IMG/VR virus record: IMGVR_UViG_3300046168_000056
Span: 1 to 48,890 of that record
Origin: a virus
DNA: 48,890 nt
Strand: one strand, 5' to 3'
The position numbers and the translations under genes are program-made. A model generated the notes under the pieces. The model saw only the letters and a list, made by a program, of their open reading frames with translations. It made no database searches and was not told the DNA's origin. Positions within the stretch are counted from its first letter, which is position 1. Every line of letters begins with the position of its first letter. Shown one piece after another: positions 41,765 to 48,890 of the stretch.

Positions 41765-42328
41765 CTACCCACTATGTAGTGAACTTAACGCATCGTCTAT
41801 GGATTCTTTTAATCTAGCTTCAGCCTCTGCTGCATCCATTGCGATTACAATTGGAGCAAGTTTAGATGGCATTGCGAGTAATGTTGTCTTTGCTTCAGTC
41901 ACCATATCGCCGACCCATCTAACTACATCTTCATTGGGAGTATAATCTCCGCGCTTTGTTTTTATTTCAAACTCTATTTTTTCACACATCAACTTAAGAT
42001 GGCGAATTTTCAAATCATGTAAATCTAACTCTTCGTCAACATCTTTTTTCTGCTGGGCTTTAAGCCATAATTTCGTGGCTGTAATATCCCACTTTCCGTT
42101 AGATAGCGGCACCGGGAAGCCTGTTTCTTTTCGCCACCTTTGTATGGTTTTGCGATCTACTCCCAGAACACTTGCCAGCTCAGTTTGATTTTTCGCATAC
42201 TTTTCGTGCTTCTGTACCTTAATATATTGATCGGCAAGTATTTGGTGAGCTTTGTCTAGGTCATCCTCGGATACATTTTTTCCGGCATCTATTTGCTCCA
42301 TTATTCCAGTAGCCCACTTAATACTCAT
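41765..42328 (-). CDS. terminase small subunit-like (Nu1-type)
   Basis: Probable DNA-recognition subunit of the packaging motor. 187 residues. TELASVLGVDRKTIQRWRKE then TGFPVPLSNGKWDITATKLW (residues about 48-90) is a winged-HTH of the kind used by lambda Nu1 to bind cos. A helical C-terminus (LHDLKIRHLKLMCEKIEFEI; AIAMDAAEAEARL-type region) follows. It is the first gene of the minus-strand packaging block and abuts the repeat-rich control region. Confidence 0.7.
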   Translation of the reverse strand: MSIKWATGIMEQIDAGKNVSEDDLDKAHQILADQYIKVQKHEKYAKNQTELASVLGVDRKTIQRWRKETGFPVPLSNGKWDITATKLWLKAQQKKDVDEELDLHDLKIRHLKLMCEKIEFEIKTKRGDYTPNEDVVRWVGDMVTEAKTTLLAMPSKLAPIVIAMDAAEAEARLKESIDDALSSLHSG

Positions 42329-42505
42329 ATGTATGTATTAAATTTTTACGCAAAAAAATCAAGCCTAATGCGCGCTTTTTTGCAACTCGTGGCATGGGTA
42401 AATATAGGAAAACTTATTAAGTTTAACTTGTTGTAAGTCGTTGAATATCAATGTCTTCTGAAATAATTCTTGACTTTCGTGGTAAAATTTGGTTGAATAT
42501 ATGTT

Positions 42506-42530
42506 CCATTGGGAGAGATGTGCCCAATGG
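42506..42530. repeat. inverted repeat, 8-base arms
   Basis: CCATTGGG and CCCAATGG separated by 9 bases, followed directly by the palindrome GGTACC. No T-run follows, so it looks more like a protein-binding or replication element than a terminator. Confidence 0.6.
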
Positions 42531-42675
42531 GGTACCTGTACACAAGCGCGTGAGCGCGTACATGCATACAAGTACTGAGCCAACCGATGAACAATCGGGA
42601 GCGCGCACCTAGCGCACACACACAAGTGTGAGCGTGGGGGTGAGCGTGCTCACTAGACCATCACCCTTTGGGGTT

Positions 42676-42705
42676 TTGACCTACACCTGTGTGTGCGCAT
42701 ATACG
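42676..42705 (+). promoter_or_regulatory. putative sigma-70-type promoter
   Basis: TTGACC at 42676-42681 and TATACG at 42700-42705 with an 18-base spacer, about 115 bases ahead of the ATG at 42820. A weaker alternative is TTGACT at 42470. Both face the plus-strand operon. Confidence 0.4.
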
Positions 42706-42819
42706 TATGCCCACCTGTGAGGATCACAGAATATTTCGTTCATGTGCACAAGCGCATGAACACAACCAAAACACACAAAGCATGCGCGTGAATACATAAG
42801 CGTGCGTGCATACACACAC

Positions 42820-43371
42820 ATGAGTGCAACAACAACACCAAAACCAAAATCCAAAAAACCACAAAGCGCGCCCAAGGCACAAGCGCCTACGATCGAGGAA
42901 GCTCTTGAGAACGCTGGCTTTACGTCTAGCGCTGGCAAGTGTGGGATCGTGAACGTTCCAACATCGGAGATTCGCACGCTCTTGAGCGCCATCTCGCCTG
43001 CTGGAGCTGTAGCCAATGCCAAAGACCTCATCGCGCTCGGAAGCTATGTCGGTGGTGATCGCGCCACCACGCTCATCGAGCACGCTAGTGAGTTCAAATT
43101 CGATAATGCTATCGTACAGGCGCTCATCATGGTGCGTAAGGACGCACATGAGGGAGCTGAAGTCGAGCGTACAGATGAAAAACTCAACCATGCGCGCTTG
43201 CATTCGGATGAGATCGACGCGCTCAGGAAGTCCAGACGTGAAGCTTCACGTGCTAAGCGCGCCGAAGCCACCGAAGCTACAGCCTCACGCGTGCATGGTG
43301 GCGCTGGTGAGCACATAGCTAACTTCTTCACGTTTGGTGCGTTCGGACGCGCACTTGACGCCAACAGCTAA
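42820..43371 (+). CDS. hypothetical protein, GC-rich gene
   Basis: Not recognised. 183 residues from the ATG at 42820 (a GTG at 42802 is possible). A Lys/Pro/Ala-rich disordered start (TPKPKSKKPQSAPKAQAPT) precedes a helical body (SEIRTLLSAISPAGAVANAK) and a basic Arg/Ala helix (SRREASRAKRAEATEATASR). Codon use is GC-rich, unlike the rest of the window. It is a one-gene transcription unit ended by a strong terminator, typical of an abundantly expressed early or structural protein. Confidence 0.65.
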   Translation: MSATTTPKPKSKKPQSAPKAQAPTIEEALENAGFTSSAGKCGIVNVPTSEIRTLLSAISPAGAVANAKDLIALGSYVGGDRATTLIEHASEFKFDNAIVQALIMVRKDAHEGAEVERTDEKLNHARLHSDEIDALRKSRREASRAKRAEATEATASRVHGGAGEHIANFFTFGAFGRALDANS

Positions 43372-43394
43372 TCCCACGCCTAGCGCATACAAAT

Positions 43395-43425
43395 GGGGGT
43401 CACGCACATGCGTGATCCCCTTTTT
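43395..43425 (+). terminator. intrinsic terminator after the GC-rich gene
   Basis: GGGGGTCACGCA pairs with TGCGTGATCCCC (one G-T pair), giving an 11-12 base-pair stem with a very short loop, followed by five T. It lies 24 bases past the stop at 43371. Confidence 0.85.
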
Positions 43426-43514
43426 GTTGTGTTTTTTTATATGTACAAGTTCATGTACAACATTCAACCACTTAAACCATTATTTGTGCGTGATTTCATG
43501 CACAGCCATTTATT

Positions 43515-43676
43515 ATGATATTATCAATAGGAGACAAATTTAACTTCAAGGGTAGCACGTACAAGCTCATTGAATTACGTAGCAAACATGAAAAGCCATT
43601 TTTAGCTACATGCGTAGAATGCCCACATCAATTGTATGCCTTTACTTGGGAACAATTCAAACAATTCACTCTATGA
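43515..43676 (+). CDS. small protein, 53 residues
   Basis: Not recognised. MILSIGDKFNFKGSTYKLIE start; beta-rich, with two Cys (ATCVECPHQLY). It begins a chain of tightly overlapping plus-strand genes. Its TGA overlaps the next ATG. The upstream spacer (43426-43514) has a TGTACA inverted pair that may be regulatory. Confidence 0.5.
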   Translation: MILSIGDKFNFKGSTYKLIELRSKHEKPFLATCVECPHQLYAFTWEQFKQFTL

Positions 43677-43798
43677 ATACCAAAACATCAACACCATTCT
43701 CACGTGTGCTTCGGCGCGCGAAGGGAAAAGCACAACAACGTCGCGCACGTAATCACATGCGCCTAACAACCAAAAGGAGAAATAATAATGCCAACTGA
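43673..43798 (+). CDS. small very basic peptide, 41 residues
   Basis: MNTKTSTPFSRVLRRAKGKA then many Arg (QQRRARNHMRLTTKRRNNN). Coupled to the upstream gene by ATGA at 43673-43676. It could bind nucleic acid. Its 3' end carries the AGGAG ribosome-binding site of the next gene. Confidence 0.45.
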   Translation: MNTKTSTPFSRVLRRAKGKAQQRRARNHMRLTTKRRNNNAN

Positions 43799-43967
43799 TA
43801 TAATATACTGCCTAGTGTGGCTTACGCACAAAAAGGATAAGCTCATCGCAACTGGTGAAATTGAATGCTATGTACCCGCAAAGTCTCGCATAGAAGCTAG
43901 TGTAAAACTGAAGAAATTATTTTCAGATTCTCTGCATCTTGAGATCACATTCCCAGAAGATGAGTAG
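43788..43967 (+). CDS. small protein, 59 residues
   Basis: Not recognised. MPTDIIYCLVWLTHKKDKLI onward, a beta-alpha-beta layout (GEIECYVPAKSRIEASVKLK). The start has AGGAGAAATAATA just upstream, a good ribosome-binding site. The stop overlaps the next start. Confidence 0.5.
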   Translation: MPTDIIYCLVWLTHKKDKLIATGEIECYVPAKSRIEASVKLKKLFSDSLHLEITFPEDE

Positions 43968-44139
43968 AATATTATTGCTAGACAAATGCGCAAAAAGAAT
44001 GAGAGAAATCATTGAATTGTCAGGTCAAGAACCCAACAAACAGATGGTAATGGCTCTATCTCTTGTAATTATGGAAGGTGATATTGTTATCATGCATTCA
44101 GACACAAGGAAAATGAATATCATACACTTAGACAAATGA
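43960..44139 (+). CDS. small protein, 59 residues
   Basis: Not recognised. From the ATG at 43960: MSRILLLDKCAKRMREIIEL, a helical start, then a short strand-rich end (GDIVIMHSDTRKMNIIHLDK). It overlaps its neighbours on both sides (8 and 4 bases). Confidence 0.5.
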   Translation: MSRILLLDKCAKRMREIIELSGQEPNKQMVMALSLVIMEGDIVIMHSDTRKMNIIHLDK

Positions 44140-44657
44140 ATATATTCGTACTACATGAATCTCCACGAATCAGTGCGCTACATATGTGCGACAAACACAT
44201 ACCCAAAATGTGTGTTGAATCAGCACAGATGTTAGCTTCCGCATTGTTGCGTCATGGCGCAAGTGTAAGTGACATGCCATTAACAAAGAAAGGAACTCCA
44301 TATAGGGGTGGATATCAATGGCATCCCTGCACTCGTTGGGTCGGAGACTCAAGAGAAAACTATGTGTGGCTACTAGCTCATGCTCTAGCATTGTGTGAAG
44401 AGTTCAAGTGGAGATATGGAAAAACACATGCCTGTTATGATCCAATAAATCATATGTGGAACATGGGAGATGTTGTAAAAAGCAAAGGTCAAACGCCGTT
44501 CGCGCAAGCGATGCCCATTAAATACAAAAACTCATGCGCCATAACAGCATACAGAAATTACTATCTAGCAGAAAAGAAAAGTTTTGCTACATGGAATAAA
44601 GGAAGACCTACACCATTGTGGTGGATAACTAAAGCATCAAGGAGGGATGCAAAATGA
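44136..44657 (+). CDS. phage protein of the 'pyrimidine-dimer glycosylase-like' group
   Basis: 173 residues with a pattern seen widely in environmental phages: MNIFVLHESPRISALHMCDK, HIPKMCVESAQMLASALL, WHPCTRWVGDSRENYVWLLA, TPFAQAMPIKYK and TAYRNYYLAEKKSFATW. Databases often label relatives as possible pyrimidine-dimer DNA glycosylases, but that role is not demonstrated here. Conserved His, Cys, Asp and Trp residues suggest an enzyme. It overlaps both neighbours. Confidence 0.6.
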   Translation: MNIFVLHESPRISALHMCDKHIPKMCVESAQMLASALLRHGASVSDMPLTKKGTPYRGGYQWHPCTRWVGDSRENYVWLLAHALALCEEFKWRYGKTHACYDPINHMWNMGDVVKSKGQTPFAQAMPIKYKNSCAITAYRNYYLAEKKSFATWNKGRPTPLWWITKASRRDAK

Positions 44658-44854
44658 CAAGAAAACAACACAGAATACGAAAAAAGCTCGACTTGTTTCG
44701 CATCTTTGAGCAAGAGCTTGAAGATGAGCTTCGTAGAGGGCTTACAAACCAACACAACAAACGTGTCGAAATAACTAAAAATATCGACACATCATACAGC
44801 AAACGTTTAGAGCGTGAATGCTTCACCTCTGAACACCCAAATCACAACAAATAG
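44654..44854 (+). CDS. small basic helical protein
   Basis: Not recognised. 66 residues, MTRKQHRIRKKLDLFRIFEQ then ELEDELRRGL; one charged helix and a disordered tail. It lies just ahead of the ATPase and overlaps the preceding gene by ATGA at 44654-44657. Confidence 0.5.
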   Translation: MTRKQHRIRKKLDLFRIFEQELEDELRRGLTNQHNKRVEITKNIDTSYSKRLERECFTSEHPNHNK

Positions 44855-44866
44855 AAAACCAAATAT

Positions 44867-46150
44867 ATGAAAATTGAATTAGATCCAAATGCTCTCGTCA
44901 AGAGTGATGCATTCCAACAAGCCTACAGGGATACAGAAGCAAAATGTAATGCCTATGTCACCAAGAAGCTTGAAGCTGTACACGATAAATTAAGTAGTGC
45001 TAGTTCTGAGGGTATGCATGAAGAGGTACAGAAAACGCTACTCGGTAGTGACTTCATACAAGCATTCGCGGACATTGTTGTTGCAAAAGCATCAAGTGCT
45101 GGAATATCATTACCAAAACTGAAAAGCTCTGTGAAAAGAAAGCTTCGTGGTAGTGCTGCATCAAAAGCAATCAACACCTATTGCAGACCAAATCAGGAAA
45201 AGCTTGAAGGCAAAAGAGCTGTCGCATTGTTCGGTGACAAAGGTTCAGGCAAGACACATGAAGCCTATCATGAATCCTTATCCCTGTATGATGGTGAGGA
45301 AAATGTAACTCTGATTGATTGTCATGCTGACATTATGCCCGAACAGTTGTTTGGTCATCCATGTGCCGAGGGTGATGGAACTCCCGCACTGGGGTGGCGC
45401 GATGGTGCTGTGACTGAAGCCTTCAGAAGGCAAATCAAAACAGGCAAACCACAGGTAATCATACTTGATGAGTTTCTGCAATTACCTAGTACATCACTAA
45501 ACTCACTCAAGTCTTTACTTGGTGGCTTAGGTGATGATTATGTATGCACGACAGGTAAGCCTACAGGAAAGATTGGAACAGCTCGTGGAGTTGAAAAACT
45601 CAAATGCCCAATAGCAAGTATAGGGTTTATCATGACGTCAAACATTGGTGGTCGCTATGAAGTCAGAGATATTGATGATGCAATGCGTTCAAGGCTTAAA
45701 ATTGTTCACATGGATTGCAAGATCACAGACATCAAGCGTGTATTGAAGCCAATTATAGAGCAACGACAAGATGCGTTTGGTTGGTCTGATGAAGCTAGTA
45801 ATTGGCTAATGTCTGCACTTACAAGTATTCATACAGACACCAAGAGGTTCTGTAACACACATGAACTTGAATCCTATGCCGGCACTCGTGAACTAATGGG
45901 TATACTCACGCAGCTTGAGCATCCTGCAGAAATATTGAATGTGTTTGACGAAAGATCAGTTCTTTGCGAAAGACCATACTTTGTTGCTGTGGATGATTTC
46001 GGTAGACCTAACGCTGACCAGAAGCAAAAATTCAAAACCATCGGCGACTCCATGAAGTCTAAAGCTAAGGCATTCAAGAATGATGAGGCGCAAACTGACG
46101 ATGACAAATCTAAATTCGATGCTCTCTTGAAGCATGTCATCATTGGATGA
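44867..46150 (+). CDS. cobS: CobS/MoxR-like AAA+ ATPase
   Basis: Hexamer-forming ATPase predicted to drive a CobT/VWA partner. Walker A GDKGSGKT at 123-130, Walker B QVIILDEF at 196-203, sensor-1 IMTSN at 255-259, and DIDDAMRSRL at 268-277 with arginine-finger candidates R274 and R276. The N-terminal 110 residues form a helical domain. CobS proper works with CobT to insert cobalt into the corrin ring; phage copies have been reported as auxiliary genes, but cobalt chelation is unproven here. It overlaps the downstream CobT-like gene by 4 bases. Confidence 0.8.
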   Translation: MKIELDPNALVKSDAFQQAYRDTEAKCNAYVTKKLEAVHDKLSSASSEGMHEEVQKTLLGSDFIQAFADIVVAKASSAGISLPKLKSSVKRKLRGSAASKAINTYCRPNQEKLEGKRAVALFGDKGSGKTHEAYHESLSLYDGEENVTLIDCHADIMPEQLFGHPCAEGDGTPALGWRDGAVTEAFRRQIKTGKPQVIILDEFLQLPSTSLNSLKSLLGGLGDDYVCTTGKPTGKIGTARGVEKLKCPIASIGFIMTSNIGGRYEVRDIDDAMRSRLKIVHMDCKITDIKRVLKPIIEQRQDAFGWSDEASNWLMSALTSIHTDTKRFCNTHELESYAGTRELMGILTQLEHPAEILNVFDERSVLCERPYFVAVDDFGRPNADQKQKFKTIGDSMKSKAKAFKNDEAQTDDDKSKFDALLKHVIIG

Positions 46151-47529
46151 GCAATGCAGTTAACAATCTATGGAGAGAAATAATCAAAAACGCATACATG
46201 AAAAAATCAAAACACCCAATACAGGCACTTGAATCACACTTCAAGTTGTCTTCTTCTATATATAGTATGGCTACGCCCAATGATGGGCTGAAATACTCAT
46301 ATAACTTCGATCATCAAGTAGGCACAGCATCATGGGCATGGAGTCCAAGTGGTCACAATGTTACATTGTATGACTACCTTCCAACTATGGATTCTGTTGC
46401 ATTCACATCCGCGAGCAAGGGCAGGCAAGCCCGAATGATTCGTGAGTATGGTGAATCAATGCTAGTTCACGAAATCAAAGGTCATGGCTCATTATCAACG
46501 AGGGATTTAGCCTCGATTGGTAAGTGGTGCAATGATCACGCAATACATCCTGAGCTTCTTAACATTATGGAGGATGCTCGCATAGAAGCTGCGCTTAGTG
46601 CTAAAAGACCAATGGACACGAAGAGTAAAGGCTCTTGGATTAATCACTTGGGCGCAGATGTTACTATACCCAAGAAGTCACATGGTGGCGACTATGGATG
46701 GAGGAAAGCATACTGGCACAGATACAACACATGCCCAAGCGTAACCGAAACCCCTGAAGGTTTACTTGCTGCGTTCATTTGGGCTGAGAAGATTAGGGGG
46801 CTTGAACATGAGATCGCAAAAGCTTGGATGGATAAGTACTTACCTTCCGTTGGTGCTTCATTCACACCTGACCCCAAAGTTTGGGGTACTCACAGACCTC
46901 ATCGCATGTACAAGTTTGTATATGATATCTTCATGCAGTGTCGTAAGTGGAAAAAATACAGGACTACCGAATCGCTTAAACCACTCATGATGCGTTGGAA
47001 ATGCTTCTTCCCAAGACCATTAGAGGGCGTAAGGCATGCTGGTGGCAAAGATGTAATAATCAAGATGATTGGTGAAGGCATTGCGTTATCAGATCCGCAT
47101 GGCAATCCTATTGACGAGAAGTACATGGATCAGCTTATACCAACTCCATCAGGTGGAACACCTATGCCTCCTGTTAGCGAGAGTGGTGAACCTAAACCGA
47201 ATCCACCCGAAGAGGGTAAGGGTGAGTCTAATGATGGCGAACCTTTACCTGATGAGACGCCCAAGGAGGAATCTGAACCACCTGAAGCACCTAAAGCTGT
47301 GGAAGAACACGAGAAACCAAAAGATGCATTGTCTGAAGAAAGTGGTGAAACTAAGCATGACTCACAGAGTGATGAACTCGGAGATGGCGCAGATTCACAA
47401 CTCAAGTATGAAACTCATGTTGTTGAGAATCCAATTCATGTTGAGTTACCCTCTTGGGTGAATGAATTCACAAAGCGCGATGCTGACTTTGGTACAGGTA
47501 ATGAGAAACTTCCAGCCGATTTCTTCTGA
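46147..47529 (+). CDS. CobT-like N-terminal protein with metallopeptidase-like motif and acidic linker
   Basis: 460 residues. LVHEIKGHG at 106-114 and LLNIMEDARIEAAL at 137-150 match the conserved core of CobT-type and VWA-partner proteins (a zinc-peptidase-like HE...EDxRIE arrangement). The His spacing is HEIKGH, one residue longer than the canonical HExxH, so hydrolytic activity is doubtful. Residues about 330-430 are a long Pro/Glu/Ser-rich acidic linker (PEEGKGESNDGEPLPDETPK), the part that precedes the VWA domain in cellular CobT. Here the protein ends and the VWA domain is the next gene, joined by a TGATG overlap. Confidence 0.7.
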   Translation: MSNAVNNLWREIIKNAYMKKSKHPIQALESHFKLSSSIYSMATPNDGLKYSYNFDHQVGTASWAWSPSGHNVTLYDYLPTMDSVAFTSASKGRQARMIREYGESMLVHEIKGHGSLSTRDLASIGKWCNDHAIHPELLNIMEDARIEAALSAKRPMDTKSKGSWINHLGADVTIPKKSHGGDYGWRKAYWHRYNTCPSVTETPEGLLAAFIWAEKIRGLEHEIAKAWMDKYLPSVGASFTPDPKVWGTHRPHRMYKFVYDIFMQCRKWKKYRTTESLKPLMMRWKCFFPRPLEGVRHAGGKDVIIKMIGEGIALSDPHGNPIDEKYMDQLIPTPSGGTPMPPVSESGEPKPNPPEEGKGESNDGEPLPDETPKEESEPPEAPKAVEEHEKPKDALSEESGETKHDSQSDELGDGADSQLKYETHVVENPIHVELPSWVNEFTKRDADFGTGNEKLPADFF

Positions 47530-48254
47530 TGAGCTATCGTATAGAAATTAGGAACGGTCAAATCTACTGCTCAGGCTCGCCTGCGCCATACGAGAAGGCT
47601 GATTTTTGGAAGTCCGAAGGTTCATTCATAGACACCACAGCAAAAGTTTTCTCACGTGTACTCGTTGGTAAACAAACCTCAAATGATCGTAAAGGGCATT
47701 GGGGTAGTGGTAGTCTACACCTCAATAACATAGCCAAATGTAACGCATCTGAAGGTTACTTTAGATCAAAACGCAAGCATGGTGGTAAGCCTCACGTATT
47801 CGTAATGATGGATGCGTCAGGGTCTATGGGTGGAGGTCACTTCGTTCATGGATTACCAATAATGGCTGCGTTCAATGAGCTTGCTGTACAAAACAAAATA
47901 CGTTTTGACTTTGTACTTACAGGTAATCACAAATCATGGTGGAACAAGAGTAAGCCAATCAAAAGAGGTTTGTGGGGTCTAATGGATTGTCGCGCAGGGT
48001 GTGAATCATTCGCGTACAATCTCCCAAGGTACAAGAAAATATGGAAGACAGCTTCCACATTCATATGCTACACAGATGGCGCAATTACAGATGGTGACAT
48101 TTCTCCATCACTTTGGCGCAAAGAAGGCTTAACGTGTATTGGCGCTTACATTGGAGATCCAAGTCAGCGAAAACAAATGAACAAGTGGTTTGACCACACA
48201 GTATCTGCAAGGAACAAAAGCTTACTTGCATCCGAACTAATAAAACTAATATAA
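47529..48254 (+). CDS. VWA-domain protein (CobT C-terminal-like)
   Basis: 241 residues. HVFVMMDASGSMGGG has the MIDAS metal site DxSxS (D95, S97, S99), and CYTDGAITDGD supplies D183 of the late MIDAS loop. In CobT and other MoxR partners this domain binds the AAA+ ring and the substrate. It is a separate gene from the CobT-like N-terminal part but overlaps it by one base, so both are made together. Residues 1-85 are a family-unknown N-terminal region. Confidence 0.75.
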   Translation: MSYRIEIRNGQIYCSGSPAPYEKADFWKSEGSFIDTTAKVFSRVLVGKQTSNDRKGHWGSGSLHLNNIAKCNASEGYFRSKRKHGGKPHVFVMMDASGSMGGGHFVHGLPIMAAFNELAVQNKIRFDFVLTGNHKSWWNKSKPIKRGLWGLMDCRAGCESFAYNLPRYKKIWKTASTFICYTDGAITDGDISPSLWRKEGLTCIGAYIGDPSQRKQMNKWFDHTVSARNKSLLASELIKLI

Positions 48255-48255
48255 C

Positions 48256-48774
48256 ATGAAAAATAAAGACCCATACAAAACAGGGGATGCATACAGCATC
48301 CCCTTCAACCCAAACGTCGAAGCTGATGGTTTTGAGCACAAGCAATGCGACGCAATTGAAATAAATAAAATCCTCAAAGACATTAACTCGCATAGCTTCT
48401 TGCAAGCCGACATGAACAAAAGAGCAGATTGGGCTTTTAGAAATGTTAAGCTCGCTGTAGAAATGGCAAAGCGTAATGTGTTCGGTGGAGACACAGATGA
48501 AGAGAAAGATTGTAGGAATGAACTCACACTTGCTATGCTTTCACACGAACGCACATTCAAGATGCTTGAGCAATTTGCCAAATTATTTGGTAAAATGAAA
48601 GATCACATCGACTGCCTACAAGATTGTGTAGGTGCAAGACTGACTGAGCTTGAAGATATGCCTGATGACTTCAGAAGTGAAAACTTCAATGAAGAATTAC
48701 AGCAAGTGCATTTGACGCAATCTTTGTTGGGATACATATGGTGTGGAATGGGAAAGGAAGATAAAGATGGCTGA
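48256..48774 (+). CDS. hypothetical protein in the CobS/CobT-like operon
   Basis: Not recognised. 172 residues, mostly helical, acidic (VFGGDTDEEKDCRNELTLAM; LTELEDMPDDFRSENFNEEL) with four Cys. It starts just after the VWA stop and overlaps the next gene by 8 bases, so it may belong to the module. It could be a substrate or adaptor, but nothing shows this. Confidence 0.5.
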   Translation: MKNKDPYKTGDAYSIPFNPNVEADGFEHKQCDAIEINKILKDINSHSFLQADMNKRADWAFRNVKLAVEMAKRNVFGGDTDEEKDCRNELTLAMLSHERTFKMLEQFAKLFGKMKDHIDCLQDCVGARLTELEDMPDDFRSENFNEELQQVHLTQSLLGYIWCGMGKEDKDG

Positions 48775-48890
48775 ACCTACATGCGACGAAAGAATATGTG
48801 CAATGTATGCTGACACCATGTTGGATATCAAAAACTTAATTAAACCAAGGCTACATCAGATTGGAACGTCTGATGAGATAGCAATGCAAT
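48767..48890 (+). CDS. hypothetical protein, 5' partial (runs off window)
   Basis: Start only: MAEPTCDERICAMYADTMLD onward, open to the window edge. The ATG at 48767 overlaps the previous stop, continuing the operon. Not recognised. Confidence 0.45.
   Translation, partial: MAEPTCDERICAMYADTMLDIKNLIKPRLHQIGTSDEIAMQ

Larger units (their letters stand above)
42329..42801. other. non-coding control region rich in inverted repeats and alternating purine-pyrimidine tracts
   Basis: About 470 bases without a convincing gene, dividing minus-strand packaging genes from plus-strand early-type genes. It contains an 8-base inverted repeat (42506-42530), a CCGAT/ATCGG repeat (about 42580-42600), a duplicated GTGAGCGTG ending in GTGAGC-GT-GCTCAC, a 7-base GTTCATG/CATGAAC repeat (about 42738-42761), and several GCGCGT and CACACA alternating tracts. 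GC content rises sharply around 42.53 kb. A promoter is proposed at 42676. It could hold an origin or a packaging site; no direct proof. Confidence 0.6.

Noticed and set aside
42724-43203. 159-codon minus-strand frame across the control region
   Set aside because: The product is Cys/Val/Phe-rich repeat sequence (CCCCTHVCVCTHAYVF) from translated purine-pyrimidine tracts; the plus-strand gene is better supported.
1-48890. Prophage or temperate signals, tRNA genes, CRISPR arrays, insertion sequences
   Set aside because: I saw no integrase, excisionase, CI-like repressor, transposase, regular spaced repeat array or clear tRNA cloverleaf by eye. A tRNAscan and profile search would be needed to exclude a tRNA firmly.

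Overview
This window is part of the genome of a tailed double-stranded DNA phage (Caudoviricetes). It encodes a lambda-type large terminase (GpA family), a small terminase, a lambda-type portal, a head protease fused to a scaffold-like region, a major capsid protein, two tail-tube-like proteins, a long tape-measure protein and large beta-repeat tail proteins. The tape measure and the absence of visible contractile-sheath genes suggest a siphovirus. I see no integrase, repressor, rRNA, tRNA or CRISPR array. The host cannot be read from the sequence. The gene repertoire (RepA-like primase-helicase, RecT, sulfotransferases, family-9 and family-34 glycosyltransferases, CobS/CobT-like genes) resembles aquatic environmental phages; that is inference. 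Most of the window is AT-rich, while the first 1.5 kb and about 42.5-43.4 kb are clearly richer in GC.

Layout. (1) 1-7.9 kb, minus strand: a partial cytosine-C5 DNA methyltransferase, small unknown genes, a primase-helicase, a PD-(D/E)XK resolvase-like nuclease, an SSB-like protein, a Cas4/RecB-like nuclease and a RecT annealing protein. This is a replication and recombination operon. (2) 8.0-13.6 kb, minus strand: two sulfotransferases, three glycosyltransferases, a metallophosphoesterase and small holin-like membrane proteins. (3) 13.6-17.2 kb, plus strand: a family-9 glycosyltransferase, two unknowns, a sigma region-4 mini-protein, a RuvC-like resolvase and a methyltransferase-like protein. 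(4) 17.2-36.4 kb, minus strand: tail and head genes up to the portal. (5) 36.4-37.3 kb, plus strand: two HTH-type regulators placed inside the morphogenesis block. (6) 37.3-42.3 kb, minus strand: terminase, a second decoration-like protein, three very basic proteins and the small terminase. (7) 42.3-48.9 kb, plus strand: a repeat-rich non-coding control region, a run of tightly overlapping small early-type genes and a three-gene AAA+ / CobT-like / VWA module.

Several core genes (primase-helicase, tape measure, major capsid protein, one basic protein) are broken by single-base indels. Most are a one-base length change in a run of identical bases, and the downstream frame resumes the same protein. 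I read these as sequencing or assembly errors, or less likely recent mutations, and annotate the pieces as parts of one gene.

The strongest candidates for undescribed biology are: the CobS/CobT-like ATPase-VWA module with CobT split in two; a family of lysine/arginine-rich proteins with Gly/Ala hydrophobic segments and a recurring FEFA-like motif, scattered between portal, protease and terminase; the sulfotransferase/glycosyltransferase cluster; and a methyltransferase tail whose repeat units occur in two different reading frames.
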